From contig NZ_JAMWYY010000024.1 of assembly GCF_024305175.1 (NCBI RefSeq), positions 1 through 40,923 of the forward strand: a stretch of 40,923 nucleotides of DNA, read 5' to 3'. Positions 21,682 to 30,302 of the stretch are shown here, in pieces. Every line of letters begins with the position of its first letter. Within the stretch, counting starts at the first letter, position 1. Source of the DNA: Flavobacterium sp. Lineage in GTDB: Bacteria > Bacteroidota > Bacteroidia > Flavobacteriales > Flavobacteriaceae. The position numbers and the translations under genes were made by a program. Below the pieces are notes generated by a model. It made no database searches and was not told the origin of the DNA. It worked only from the letters and a program-made list of their open reading frames with translations.

Positions 21682-22422
21682 TTAATTTCTCTTCATTGCA
21701 AAGGTATTGTCTGCTAAAATAACCTCTTCGGGAGTACCGGAGTAGCTTATGGCAGAAGAATTATCGGTATTTGCTTTAACTTTCTGCTTAACATTAATGG
21801 CAACAGAAGACATGTTTACAGCGTGTATATCTGCCGATTCAGAGGTAAAAGTACCTGCTATCAGGGTTCCGCCGCTACAGGTTATATCACTTTCTACTGC
21901 ATGTCCCAGTAGCCTGGCATGGGCACCGCCCCGAATGTCGGTAACCAGCTCGCCGGTAACTATACTGCCTTTAAATGCCGCGCCCGATTTTGCTTTTAAT
22001 ATCATTTTCTCAGTAGCGTTAACATTGCCGCTAAACATGGCACCCGTTTTAAGTTCAAGTACAAGCTGCGGCACATCAATTTCGTTAGTTACCCTAACCA
22101 TTGCACCTGCCGAAGCCTCTATACTTGCCATGTCATTATCGGTAATATATACCTTAACCGGCCCGGTTGCGGGAATATCAGTATCATTTTTAGCAAGGCT
22201 AATGTGCAATGTGTTGCTTTTTAGCCTGGTTACTACATAAGGCAGGTTCTGGCTGCTGCATTCTACCTTTACACTTTCGGTATCTCCGTGGGTATATACT
22301 ACCTCTATACCGTTTTGAACATTAATGGCATTGAAACCTGTAACATTTCTTGTTTCTGCCTTTTGTGCTGTGGCTGCCATACCGCTAAGGGCTAGTGCAG
22401 CAATTACTAACATTGTTTTCAT
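21682..22422 (-). CDS. Exported GIN-domain (DUF2807) protein
   Basis: The 246-residue protein has signal peptide MKTMLVIAALALSGMAATAQ, then TRNVTGFNAINVQNGIEVVYTHGDTESVKVECSSQNLPYVVTRLKSNTLHISL, the standard DUF2807 core. A beta-helical body follows (VRVTNEIDVPQLVLELKTGAMFSGNVNATEKMILKAKSGAAFKG) ending in SYSGTPEEVILADNTFAMKRN. It acts in the periplasm or at the outer membrane; the ligand is unknown. It lies between DUF4870 and padR on one strand, and five 7-bp repeats sit in its 5' leader. No separate promoter was found, so co-transcription with DUF4870 is likely. Confidence 0.88.
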   Translation of the reverse strand: MKTMLVIAALALSGMAATAQKAETRNVTGFNAINVQNGIEVVYTHGDTESVKVECSSQNLPYVVTRLKSNTLHISLAKNDTDIPATGPVKVYITDNDMASIEASAGAMVRVTNEIDVPQLVLELKTGAMFSGNVNATEKMILKAKSGAAFKGSIVTGELVTDIRGGAHARLLGHAVESDITCSGGTLIAGTFTSESADIHAVNMSSVAINVKQKVKANTDNSSAISYSGTPEEVILADNTFAMKRN

Positions 22423-22440
22423 AAACTGTCCGTTTTTAAT

Positions 22441-22475
22441 TGATGATTGATGATTGATGATTGATGATTGATGAT
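22441..22475. repeat. Five tandem copies of the 7-mer TGATGAT
   Basis: TGATGAT is repeated five times without error, followed by TGATT, in the spacer between DUF4870 and a GIN gene. It ends 19 nt upstream of the GIN start. Such short repeats change copy number by slippage and could alter leader length and translation. A small GCCC-TTAC-GGGC hairpin follows at 22,483-22,494. Confidence 0.9.
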
Positions 22476-22503
22476 TGATTTTGCCCTTACGGGCGCTGGC
22501 TGA

Positions 22504-22953
22504 TTATTTTATAAAATTTATGGTTAGCGGATATTTATATACTTCGCCGTTGCTGTTTTTTACCGCAGCATAAATAACTAGGCAAAACTCTATTACTTTA
22601 AGGGCGGCAAATAATAAAAGGATTACAACGCTTATAATTACTATAGTAGTTATTTTACCTGCTGTAAACTCTTCTGCAATCCAGTTACAGTTGTTTATTG
22701 TAAAGCTGGTGTTGTTAAATATGTTATAAAGCAGTACAGGTATGGCAATAAGCAATATACCAACAAAGTAAACCAGCAGGCTTAGCTGAAAGTTTATGGC
22801 TGCCCTGCCGTTTCTGTCTATAAATTCTGAATCTTTTCTTTTCATGCTCCATATTAGTACGGGGAATATATAGTTACCCAATGGAAAGAAATACTGCGTA
22901 AAGGTGCTTATCTGAAGCAGTATAGATGCGTTTTTGTCGGCTGTTGTTATCAT
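22504..22953 (-). CDS. DUF4870 domain membrane protein
   Basis: The 149-residue integral membrane protein has three hydrophobic segments: FTQYFFPLGNYIFPVLIW at about 18-35, a LLVYFVGILLIAIPVLLYNIF segment at about 63-83, and ITTIVIISVVILLLFAALKVIEFCLVIYAAV at about 106-136. The DUF4870 hallmarks are FPLGNYIFPVLIWSMKRKDSEFIDRNGRAAINFQLSLL. The family is widespread and of unknown function. It is the first gene of the probable - strand envelope operon (DUF4870, GIN, padR, pspC, GIN). Its own promoter is visible upstream. Confidence 0.88.
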   Translation of the reverse strand: MITTADKNASILLQISTFTQYFFPLGNYIFPVLIWSMKRKDSEFIDRNGRAAINFQLSLLVYFVGILLIAIPVLLYNIFNNTSFTINNCNWIAEEFTAGKITTIVIISVVILLLFAALKVIEFCLVIYAAVKNSNGEVYKYPLTINFIK

Positions 22954-22984
22954 AGTACAGGTTATTAGCTATTAATATTCTATG

Positions 22985-23016
22985 CAAATATATGTTTGTA
23001 AAAAGGTATTATGCAA
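22985..23016 (-). promoter_or_regulatory. Promoter of the DUF4870-led envelope operon
   Basis: On the - strand, TTG (23,016-23,014) and TATATTTG (22,992-22,985) are spaced by 21 nt. The -7 box ends 31 nt before the DUF4870 ATG. Confidence 0.65.
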
Positions 23017-23109
23017 TACAAAGTACTAATATTTAACAAAATTTTAACAAATTTAAATAATGTGTAGTTTAAAAAAATTATGGGTATATTCGTTTAAAAT
23101 TAGGCTATT

Positions 23110-23562
23110 ATGCAGTTTACACCATCAAAATTAAATACATTTTTATTTTTCAAATTACCTTCTGCATATTGGTGCGGTGTTCGTGTTAAGCGTATAAACG
23201 GAGAGGCATGTACCGCTACAGTAAGGCATAAATGGTTTAACCAGAACCCGTTTAACTCTATGTATTTTGCAGTACAGGCAATGGCGGCTGAGCTGACTAC
23301 GGGAGCTTTAATGATGTATCATATAAACCGGAGTGGCAAAAAGATATCAATGCTGGTTGCTAATAATAAAGCAGCCTTTACTAAAAAAGCTAAAGGGCGA
23401 ATAACATTTACCTGCAATCAGGGCGAACTGGCAGTACATGCAATTGCGCAGGCTGTTGCAACGGGCGAGGGGCAGACATTATGGATGACTGCAGAGGGTA
23501 AAGATGAGAGTGGAGATACGGTATCGGTTATGGAATTTGAATGGACAATTAAAGCCAAATAA
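23110..23562 (+). CDS. DUF4442 (hotdog-fold, thioesterase-like) protein
   Basis: The 150-residue cytoplasmic protein matches DUF4442: an N-terminal helix PSKLNTFLFFKLPSAYWCGVRV, then ATVRHKWFNQNPFNSMYFAVQAMAAELTTGALMM, the long hotdog helix with the NPFxSxYFAVQxMAAE signature. The beta strands GKKISMLVANNKAAFTKKAKGRITFTC follow. By fold it may bind acyl-CoA or acyl chains, but no substrate is known. It is divergently placed relative to the DUF4870 operon. Its stop is 103 nt before the next + strand gene, which has its own -7 box. A poor -7 match (TATATTCG, 23,085-23,092) is the only promoter candidate. Confidence 0.87.
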   Translation: MQFTPSKLNTFLFFKLPSAYWCGVRVKRINGEACTATVRHKWFNQNPFNSMYFAVQAMAAELTTGALMMYHINRSGKKISMLVANNKAAFTKKAKGRITFTCNQGELAVHAIAQAVATGEGQTLWMTAEGKDESGDTVSVMEFEWTIKAK

Positions 23563-23642
23563 TTTACATCAACTTTGTAAAACATTAGTTAAAGGTATAC
23601 TTATTTAACTTTTAATTATAGCTTTAGTACAGGGCATACGTA

Positions 23643-23650
23643 TATATTTG
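23643..23650 (+). promoter_or_regulatory. -7 box of the TIGR01777 oxidoreductase gene
   Basis: TATATTTG, exact consensus, ends 15 nt before the ATG at 23,666. This implies a very short leader and rules out the TTG at 23,648 as start. Confidence 0.6.
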
Positions 23651-23665
23651 TTAAAAATTGGAATC

Positions 23666-24574
23666 ATGAGAGTGTTAGTTACGGGAGCTACAGGGCTGGT
23701 GGGCAATGAACTTGTTTCGCTCCTTCTTAAAAACGGAACTTATATTAATTATCTTACAACATCTGAAGACAAAATACAAAATGAAGAACGGTACAGAGGG
23801 TTTTACTGGAACCCTGATAATGGCACCATTGATGAAAACTGTATTGAAGATGTAGATGTAATTATCCACCTTGCAGGAGCTTCGGTATCTAAAAGATGGA
23901 CAAATGCATACAAGCAGGAAATACTTGAAAGCCGTGTGCTTTCTACTAATATTCTTTTCAGCCTCCTTAAAAACAAGCCTAATAAAGTATATCAGTTTAT
24001 ATCTGCTTCTGCCATTGGTATATATCCTGATAGTACTGATAAAGTATATTCTGAAGAAAATGAAGAGGTAGACAACTCTTTTTTAGGCAATGTGGTAAAA
24101 AAATGGGAAGAGGCTGTTGACCAGATAAAAAGGCTGGATATAAAGGTTGCCAAAGTAAGGACAGGCATTGTACTTTCGGGTAACGGGGGGGCGCTTATAG
24201 AAATAGCAAAGCCGGTTAGGCTAGGTATGGGCTCTCCGTTGGGTACTGGTAAACAAATGCAGTCATGGATACACATTCAGGATCTTGTTAATATATACCA
24301 TTTTATTCTTAAAGAAGAGCTGGATGGCGTTTATAATGCTGTTGCACCCTATCCTGTAACCAATGCCACACTAATGAAGATGGTTGCCAAAGTACTGAAT
24401 AAGCCATTTTTTATGCCAAACGTCCCTAAGTTTATGCTGGAAGCGGTTTTAGGCGAAATGCACCAGATTTTGCTTAGCAGCCAGAATGTTAGTGCCCGTA
24501 AAATTATAGGTGAAGGTTACCAGTTTAAATACCTTTCGTTAGAAAAAGCCGTAAAAGAGGCGTTAAGGAAATAA
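23666..24574 (+). CDS. TIGR01777 family NAD(P)-dependent epimerase/SDR-type oxidoreductase
   Basis: The protein of 302 residues (ATG at 23,666) opens with the Rossmann motif MRVLVTGATGLVGNELVSLLL. Also present are VDVIIHLAGASVSKRWT, SASAIGIYPDS, the active-site-type region with Tyr and Lys replaced as usual in this subfamily, VRTGIVLSGNGGAL, and MGSPLGTGKQMQSWIHIQDLVNIYHFIL. A C-terminal DUF1731-like part (MLEAVLGEMHQILLSSQNVSARKI) follows. These are the hallmarks of the TIGR01777/SDR39U1 group. The substrate is unknown. The gene is monocistronic and convergent with the YceI gene. Confidence 0.92.
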   Translation: MRVLVTGATGLVGNELVSLLLKNGTYINYLTTSEDKIQNEERYRGFYWNPDNGTIDENCIEDVDVIIHLAGASVSKRWTNAYKQEILESRVLSTNILFSLLKNKPNKVYQFISASAIGIYPDSTDKVYSEENEEVDNSFLGNVVKKWEEAVDQIKRLDIKVAKVRTGIVLSGNGGALIEIAKPVRLGMGSPLGTGKQMQSWIHIQDLVNIYHFILKEELDGVYNAVAPYPVTNATLMKMVAKVLNKPFFMPNVPKFMLEAVLGEMHQILLSSQNVSARKIIGEGYQFKYLSLEKAVKEALRK

Positions 24575-24611
24575 TTATCTTTATCGCCTTCATATAAATG
24601 ATTTAATTTGA

Positions 24612-25289
24612 TTACTTGTTCTTCAACGCTTTTACGTTTACTTTCAGCTTAATATCATCGTTAATATACTTATCGCCAAGGTTTTCAAAAACACTTTTAG
24701 ACGAATAATTAATATTCCATAAAGTCCTGTTTATTGTAAACTCCTCACTTTCAATTTTTACACTGTCAGGTGTTACAGCCACTTTAGCCGGAAAGGTTAT
24801 GTTCTTTGTTATGTCTTTCAGGGTAAGGTTGCCCTCAATCATGTTAAGGCTGTCTTTCATTGTTATACCTGTAATCTCAAATTGCCCTGTCGGATATTTT
24901 TGTATATTAAAAAAATGATCGGCATTCCCTTCCTTAAGCCCCTTCAGGTGATTTTCAAGGTCAATCCTTTCTTTACCTTCTTTTGGGTCGGTTACAGTAA
25001 TAGTAGCCATATCAATTATAAAGCTGCCACTCTCCAGCGAATCATTCTTTATAAATATAGTACCCTTGTGCAGGTGTAACGTACCGCTGTGCGTGCCCGT
25101 AGGCTTAGAGCCTGTCCATTCTATTACAGATGCAAGCGTATCTACACTATATTTTTTAGAGGCAGGTGGTATCGTTTTTGCCTCTACAGGTTCCGAAATT
25201 TCGGCTTCGGGTGCATCAGCCTCTTTCTTGCATGAAATAAGGGTTGCCACAACAATAAAGGGCAGTAAGTAAATTTGCCTCACGGTCAT
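24612..25289 (-). CDS. YceI family lipoprotein
   Basis: The 225-residue protein has a lipoprotein signal (LLPFIVVATLISC, lipid Cys20) and a low-complexity acidic linker (ADAPEAEISEPVEAKTIPP). The YceI beta-barrel lipocalin-like domain follows: KYSVDTLASVIEWTGSKPTGTHSGTLHLHKG, FIIDMATITVTDPKEGKERIDLENHLKGLKEGNADHFFNIQKYP, LTLKDITKNITFPAKV. YceI proteins bind long apolar molecules such as polyprenoids in the periplasm. The N-terminal lipid anchor places this one in a membrane leaflet. It is convergent with the oxidoreductase gene and divergent from grpE. Confidence 0.93.
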   Translation of the reverse strand: MTVRQIYLLPFIVVATLISCKKEADAPEAEISEPVEAKTIPPASKKYSVDTLASVIEWTGSKPTGTHSGTLHLHKGTIFIKNDSLESGSFIIDMATITVTDPKEGKERIDLENHLKGLKEGNADHFFNIQKYPTGQFEITGITMKDSLNMIEGNLTLKDITKNITFPAKVAVTPDSVKIESEEFTINRTLWNINYSSKSVFENLGDKYINDDIKLKVNVKALKNK

Positions 25290-25344
25290 AATTATAAGCT
25301 AAAAGGGTTATAGAACCTAAAGTTACAAAATATGGCTGTGACAA

Positions 25345-25377
25345 TTTGACATTTTACTTTTTTTGGCAATACTTTTG
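25345..25377 (+). promoter_or_regulatory. Promoter of grpE-dnaJ
   Basis: A TTTGAC -33 box (25,345-25,350) and the -7 box TACTTTTG (25,370-25,377) show normal spacing. The ATG is 31 nt after the -7 box. No CIRCE-type inverted repeat is seen next to it. Confidence 0.65.
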
Positions 25378-25407
25378 CATTCTCGATAGCAGACAATTTT
25401 ACAGTAA

Positions 25408-25998
25408 ATGTTCAAGAAAATATTTAGAAATATGAGCCAGGAAAATTCTGAAAATAAAGACAAAGATTTAAACAAAGAAAATATACAGCAAGAGCAGGAA
25501 GTTATTGAAAATGAAAACGAAGCGGCTATACCTTCGGCAGAGGAACTAAACCCTGAAGAAAAACTGAAAGAAGAGCTTGCTGCTGAGAAAGATAAATTTT
25601 TACGCCTGTTTGCAGAATTTGAGAATTATAAGAAAAGGACATCTAAAGAGCGTGTAGAGCTTTTTAAGACTGCCAACCAGGAAGTTTTGCTTGCCCTGCT
25701 GCCTGTACTTGATGATTTTGACAGGGCTATGGCACAAATTGCCAAAACAGAGGATGAAGCATTGCTAAAAGGGGTAGAGCTTATACATAATAAATTTAGG
25801 GATACCTTAAAATCGAAAGGGTTAGAGCAGGTAGAGCTTAAGGCAGGAGATGATTTTAATGCAGATTATGCAGAGGCAATAACACAAATACCTGCCCCGG
25901 CAGACGACCTTAAAGGCAAGATAGTAGATGTGGTAGAGAAAGGATATAAGCTGGGTGATAAAATAATACGTTTCCCTAAAGTTGTTTTAGGCAACTAA
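25408..25998 (+). CDS. grpE: Nucleotide exchange factor GrpE
   Basis: The 196-residue cytoplasmic co-chaperone stimulates ADP release from DnaK. It has an acidic, Asn/Glu-rich N-terminal extension (about 1-55). A long coiled-coil helix follows ([37 protein letters not shown]), then the DDFDRAM signature and the beta-wing ([55 protein letters not shown]). All canonical parts are present. It is followed 26 nt later by dnaJ under the same promoter; dnaK is not in the window. Confidence 0.97.
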   Translation: MFKKIFRNMSQENSENKDKDLNKENIQQEQEVIENENEAAIPSAEELNPEEKLKEELAAEKDKFLRLFAEFENYKKRTSKERVELFKTANQEVLLALLPVLDDFDRAMAQIAKTEDEALLKGVELIHNKFRDTLKSKGLEQVELKAGDDFNADYAEAITQIPAPADDLKGKIVDVVEKGYKLGDKIIRFPKVVLGN

Positions 25999-26024
25999 TA
26001 AGGAATACAGAAACTGAAAAAGCG

Positions 26025-27149
26025 ATGAAGAAAGATTATTACGAAATACTGGGCATAGACAAAAGTGCGAGCGCAGAGCAGATAAAAAAGGCATACCGTA
26101 AAAAGGCCATAGAGTTTCATCCTGATAAAAATCCGGGTAACAAGGATGCCGAAGAAAATTTTAAGCTTGCTGCAGAAGCCTATGAGGTACTAAGCGACCC
26201 TGATAAAAAAGCGCGTTATGACCAGTATGGCCATGCCGCTTTTGAAAATGGTGGCTTTGGCGGTGGTGGCGGCATGAACATGGACGATATATTCAGCCAG
26301 TTTGGTGATATATTCGGCAGTGCTTTTGGCGGCGGCTTTGGCGGTTTCGGTGGCTTTGGCGGCGGCGGGGGTCAGCGCCGTGTTAAAGGCAGTAACCTTC
26401 GTATTAAAGTGAAGCTCACCCTGGAAGAAGTTGCCAATGGTGTAGAAAAGAAAATAAAAGTAAAGCGTAAGGTGCAGGCGCCGGGCGTTAGTTATAAAAC
26501 CTGTTCTACCTGTAACGGCAGCGGTCAGGTAATGAAAATTACCAATACTATATTGGGGCGCATGCAAACAGCAAGTACCTGCCATGTGTGCGGGGGCAGT
26601 GGCCAGATTATAGAAAGCAAACCACCGCAGGCAGATGCACAGGGTATGGTTATGGCTGATGATGCCGTTTCTATAAAAATACCTGCGGGTGTGGCAGATG
26701 GTATGCAATTAAAAGTTTCCGGTAAGGGTAATGATGCCCCTGGCGGAAACAGTATACCGGGCGACCTTATAGTGGTAATAGAAGAAGTTGAGCACGAAAC
26801 ACTTAAGCGTGAAGGCGAAAACCTTCACCTTGATTTGTATATAAGCTTTGCCGAGGCTGCACTTGGCACCAGTAAAGATATAGAAACCGTTAACGGTAAA
26901 GTACGCATAAAGCTGGAAGAAGGCATACAATCGGGTAAAATTTTAAGGCTTAAGGGCAAGGGGGTACCAAGCATAAACAGCTACGGCAGCGGCGACCTTT
27001 TGGTGCATGTTAACGTGTGGACACCCAAAACTTTATCGCGTGAACAACGTCAGTTTTTTGAGAAATCACTTACAGATGAAAACTTTATTCCGCACCCGGA
27101 AAAATCAGATAAATCTTTTTTTGAAAAAGTTAAAGATATGTTTTCATAA
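26025..27149 (+). CDS. dnaJ: Chaperone DnaJ with only two CxxCxGxG motifs
   Basis: The 374-residue Hsp40 stimulates DnaK ATPase. The J domain is at 1-70, with HPD at 32-34. A Gly/Phe-rich linker follows at about 75-118. The cysteine-rich region carries CSTCNGSG (C160, C163) and CHVCGGSG (C186, C189), separated by a 22-residue loop. Two substrate-binding beta domains ([19 protein letters not shown] ...) and a C-terminal dimer segment complete it. Canonical DnaJ has four CxxCxGxG motifs forming two zinc centres; here two are present, enough for one. I recall the same reduction in other flavobacterial DnaJ proteins, so it is probably ancestral to the clade. It is co-transcribed with grpE. Confidence 0.95.
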   Translation: MKKDYYEILGIDKSASAEQIKKAYRKKAIEFHPDKNPGNKDAEENFKLAAEAYEVLSDPDKKARYDQYGHAAFENGGFGGGGGMNMDDIFSQFGDIFGSAFGGGFGGFGGFGGGGGQRRVKGSNLRIKVKLTLEEVANGVEKKIKVKRKVQAPGVSYKTCSTCNGSGQVMKITNTILGRMQTASTCHVCGGSGQIIESKPPQADAQGMVMADDAVSIKIPAGVADGMQLKVSGKGNDAPGGNSIPGDLIVVIEEVEHETLKREGENLHLDLYISFAEAALGTSKDIETVNGKVRIKLEEGIQSGKILRLKGKGVPSINSYGSGDLLVHVNVWTPKTLSREQRQFFEKSLTDENFIPHPEKSDKSFFEKVKDMFS

Positions 27150-27218
27150 TTTAAGATAATTTTATAAATTTGAATTCACTAGTTAACTAGTGGATTTTTC
27201 TTTTTCATAGCAATTTTT

Positions 27219-27251
27219 CCCATCCTTGTGCAAATAAGGGTGGGTTTTTTT
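27219..27251 (+). terminator. Terminator of grpE-dnaJ
   Basis: CCCATCCTT and AAGGGTGGG pair over 9 bp (one G-T pair) around an 8-nt loop, and seven T follow. A 16-nt palindrome (27,177-27,192, CACTAGTTAACTAGTG) precedes it. The hairpin overlaps the -33 box of the next gene. Confidence 0.82.
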
Positions 27252-27258
27252 ATATTTG
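27227..27258 (+). promoter_or_regulatory. Promoter of the DUF3667 gene
   Basis: TTG (27,227-27,229) and TATATTTG (27,251-27,258) are spaced by 21 nt, and the ATG is 18 nt further on. The -33 box lies in the loop side of the dnaJ terminator and the -7 box directly follows its T-tract. Confidence 0.7.
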
Positions 27259-27276
27259 GAAAAACTGTAATCAGCC

Positions 27277-28020
27277 ATGCAACATAATAACTGCCTTAAT
27301 TGCGACACCCAACTTTCCGGCAGGTTTTGCTCAGGGTGCGGGCAAAAAGCCGATACCCACAGGATAACTGTAAGGCATTTTTTATTGCACGACCTTGCAC
27401 ATGGGGTGTGGCATCTTGATAAGGGGATACCCTACACTCTTAAGCAGGTTTTTACACGGCCAGGTAATGCCGCACGCGATTATATATATGGTAAAAGGGT
27501 GCGGTTCTACAACATATTTTATTTGTTGCTCATAATCCTGGGGTTTGCACTCTTGGCGGGGAATGACATTGAAGGCGGTATTCTAGGCGGTGAGGATAAA
27601 ACTTTAGGTACTGATACTAATGGCAATTTTTTGCGCCTTATAGGGAAGTACCCCAAGGTTCTATTTCTTGTTATGCTTCCTCTTTTCGCCCTTAGCAGCT
27701 ATACTATATTTAGAAGGCGCCGATATAATTACCCTGAACATCTTATTATTGCGGGTTTTTTATTTGTAGCAATATTCTGTTTTCTGCTTCTTGCCGTTCT
27801 GCTGGATCTTAGTACTATACCTGAATTTATTTTCATTAGTGAGTTAATTGCATACGTTTGCCTTTTATACCCTGTACTCGTATATGGACAGGTGTTTTAT
27901 AAGGAATATACCCCTGCAGGTTTTATATGGCGCATGGTAATGGTATATTTACTTTTGGTATTTTTATTTACCACATTTATGGTAATTGTGTACCTTGCGG
28001 TAATGTATGGGTTACTATAG
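27277..28020 (+). CDS. DUF3667 membrane protein with N-terminal zinc ribbon
   Basis: The 247-residue protein starts with a short zinc ribbon (CLNCDTQLSGRFCSGCGQKAD: Cys 6, 9, 17, 20). RITVRHFLLHDLAHGVWHLDKGIPYTLKQVFTRPGNAARDYIYGKRVRFYNIFYLLL follows, the DUF3667 signature. After that are about four transmembrane helices (FYLLLIILGFALLAG, LFLVMLPLFALSSYTIF, IIAGFLFVAIFCFLLLAVLL, and a C-terminal pair). The function is unknown; proteins of this family occur as single genes throughout Flavobacteriia. It has its own promoter. The next gene starts 57 nt later, with no obvious terminator between. Confidence 0.9.
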   Translation: MQHNNCLNCDTQLSGRFCSGCGQKADTHRITVRHFLLHDLAHGVWHLDKGIPYTLKQVFTRPGNAARDYIYGKRVRFYNIFYLLLIILGFALLAGNDIEGGILGGEDKTLGTDTNGNFLRLIGKYPKVLFLVMLPLFALSSYTIFRRRRYNYPEHLIIAGFLFVAIFCFLLLAVLLDLSTIPEFIFISELIAYVCLLYPVLVYGQVFYKEYTPAGFIWRMVMVYLLLVFLFTTFMVIVYLAVMYGLL

Positions 28021-28077
28021 TAACATCGTTTACTTTTCTGATAAATAGTCAATAATACACCGAATCAAACCATAGTA

Positions 28078-29001
28078 ATGGAACCAATATTACAAGTTAA
28101 TAATGTTGTTAAGCAATATGGCAATTATACTGCGCTTAACAATGTTTCTTTACAAGTGCCTAAAGGCAGCATTTACGGGCTTCTTGGCCCTAACGGTGCA
28201 GGCAAGACATCACTGATACGCATAATTAACCAGATAACAATGCCAGATAGTGGCGAGGTTTTGCTTGATGGCGAGCCGCTAAACCCTTCGCACATTAGCC
28301 ATATTGGCTATATGCCCGAAGAGCGCGGGCTATATAAATCGATGAAAGTTGGCGAGCAGGCATTATATCTTGCACAGCTTAAAGGGCTTAGCAAGGCAGA
28401 GGCGAAAGCGCAACTGGAATACTGGTTTAAAAAGCTGGAAATAGAAGGCTGGTGGAACAAAAAAATACAGGAGCTTAGTAAGGGTATGGCCCAAAAGATA
28501 CAGTTTGTGGTTACGGTGTTGCATCGCCCAAAGCTGCTGATACTGGATGAGCCATTTAGTGGATTTGACCCTGTAAATGCCAATATTATAAAAGACGAAA
28601 TACTGGAGCTGCGCGATAAAGGCACAACGGTAATTTTCTCTACACACCGGATGGAGAGTGTAGAGGATATGTGCGACCATATTGCGCTTATCCATAAATC
28701 GAATAAGCTGATAGAAGGCAGGCTGCACGATGTAAAACGCGAGTACCGCAGCAATACTTTTGAAGTGGGAATAATACCGTATAACCTACAGGCGCTGCTT
28801 GCAGATATTAACCTTAAGTATGAAACCCGCCAGGCAAACTTTAAAACCCTTGACGACGAATTGAAACTGGAGGTTAAACTGCCGGATGGCGGCAACTCGC
28901 GCGATTTGCTGCAATACCTGTTGCAGCACGGTAATGTAACCTATTTTGTAGAGAAGATACCAAGTGTAAACGATATATTCATTAAAACCGTAAGCCAGTA
29001 A
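28078..29001 (+). CDS. ABC transporter ATP-binding protein, NatA-like
   Basis: The 307-residue ATPase has Walker A GPNGAGKT (37-44), signature LSKGM (133-137) with the QKIQ that follows, Walker B LLILDEP (D157, E158), and the H-loop FSTHRM. A C-terminal domain of about 80 residues matches the DUF4162 type found in NatA-like exporters. The partner permease starts 2 nt after its stop. Together they should form an ABC-2 type exporter; in NatAB the cargo is Na+, but here the substrate cannot be read from the sequence. Confidence 0.95.
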   Translation: MEPILQVNNVVKQYGNYTALNNVSLQVPKGSIYGLLGPNGAGKTSLIRIINQITMPDSGEVLLDGEPLNPSHISHIGYMPEERGLYKSMKVGEQALYLAQLKGLSKAEAKAQLEYWFKKLEIEGWWNKKIQELSKGMAQKIQFVVTVLHRPKLLILDEPFSGFDPVNANIIKDEILELRDKGTTVIFSTHRMESVEDMCDHIALIHKSNKLIEGRLHDVKREYRSNTFEVGIIPYNLQALLADINLKYETRQANFKTLDDELKLEVKLPDGGNSRDLLQYLLQHGNVTYFVEKIPSVNDIFIKTVSQ

Positions 29002-29003
29002 TT

Positions 29004-30302
29004 ATGAGCCTTTCCCTTATTATTAAAAGAGAGTTTAACGCAAAGGTGCGTAATAAGTCGTTTATAGTAATGACGTTTCTCAGCCCACTGCTGCTAGTGG
29101 CTATGGGTGCATTGGTAGGCTATCTGGCTACGCTTAACAGCGACCAGGTAAACCAGGTAGCCATACATGATTCGGCAGGTTTGCTTAAATCAGATTTTAA
29201 AGACGGCAAGAATGTAAAATATACAGATCTCTCGGCTATGCCTTTGGATGCGGCTAAGAAAGAAGTATCTGAAAGCGAATCATATGAAGGGCTTATCTAC
29301 GTGCCTGTAATAGACAGCCTGGCACAGCTTGCTTCTTCAGTTGAATATATTTCTAATGATTCGCCTAACCTTGAGTTTGTGTCTACTATAGAAGATGTGG
29401 TAGATAACAAACTTACGCGCCATAACCTTAAAGAACTGGGGTTTGATTATGATAAGATAGAACAGGCAAAGTCCAGTTCTAAAATACACCTGAGCAAATT
29501 TTCGGGAGAGGAAACGTTTAAAGAAGCCAGTATCATAAAAATAATTATTGGCGGTATATCCGGTTACCTTATCATGATGTTCGTAATCATATACGGCAAT
29601 ATGGTAATGCGCAGTGTTATAGAAGAAAAAACCAACCGTATTATCGAAATTATAATCTCTTCTGTAAAGCCATTTAAGCTGATGATGGGTAAAATAATAG
29701 GCACATCGTTAGCCGGTATATTACAGTTCATTATATGGGTAATACTGGGGCTTGGGCTTATATTTGTGCTAAGTTCTTTATTTGGCGTTCAGGTGGGTGC
29801 TGCAGCACAGCCACAGGCCGCCGAAGCCTCTAAAGAAGCAATGGAGGGCATACAGCTTTACCTTAGCGAAATATGGAAACTACCATTGCTAACCATATTT
29901 TTCTCATTCATTATTTATTTTATAGGTGGGTATTTCCTTTACAGCTCTTTATATGCTGCCATAGGCGCGGCGGTAGATAGTGAGACCGATTCGCAGCAGT
30001 TCCTGCTGCCTATTATTATGCCGCTTATGCTTGGGGTATATGTAGGTTTCTTTACAGTAATAAGCGACCCTCACGGCACTGTTGCCACTGTTTTCAGTAT
30101 GATACCGCTTACCTCGCCAATAGTAATGCTGATGCGCATACCGTTTGGTGTACCGCTTTGGGAATTGTTGGTTTCGGTAGCCATATTGTTCATTACATTC
30201 TTTGCAGTAGTTTGGTTTGCTGCCAAAATATACCGAATAGGAATACTGATGTATGGCAAAAAGCCTACGTATAAAGAAATGTTTAAGTGGCTTAAGTACT
30301 AA
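29004..30302 (+). CDS. ABC-2 type permease, NatB-like
   Basis: The 432-residue membrane protein begins with [37 protein letters not shown], typical of NatB/ABC-2 permeases. A large extracytoplasmic domain follows (about 45-175). Then come five or six transmembrane helices, including [34 protein letters not shown]-like coupling sequence at about 200-235 (here [20 protein letters not shown]). The start is 2 nt after the ATPase gene, so the pair is translationally linked. The gene downstream (sigma-54-type regulator) is 110 nt away. Confidence 0.93.
   Translation: [432 protein letters not shown]

Noticed and set aside
26250..26370. GGTGGC-rich repeat in the dnaJ region
   Set aside because: This is the coding sequence of the normal Gly/Phe-rich linker of DnaJ.
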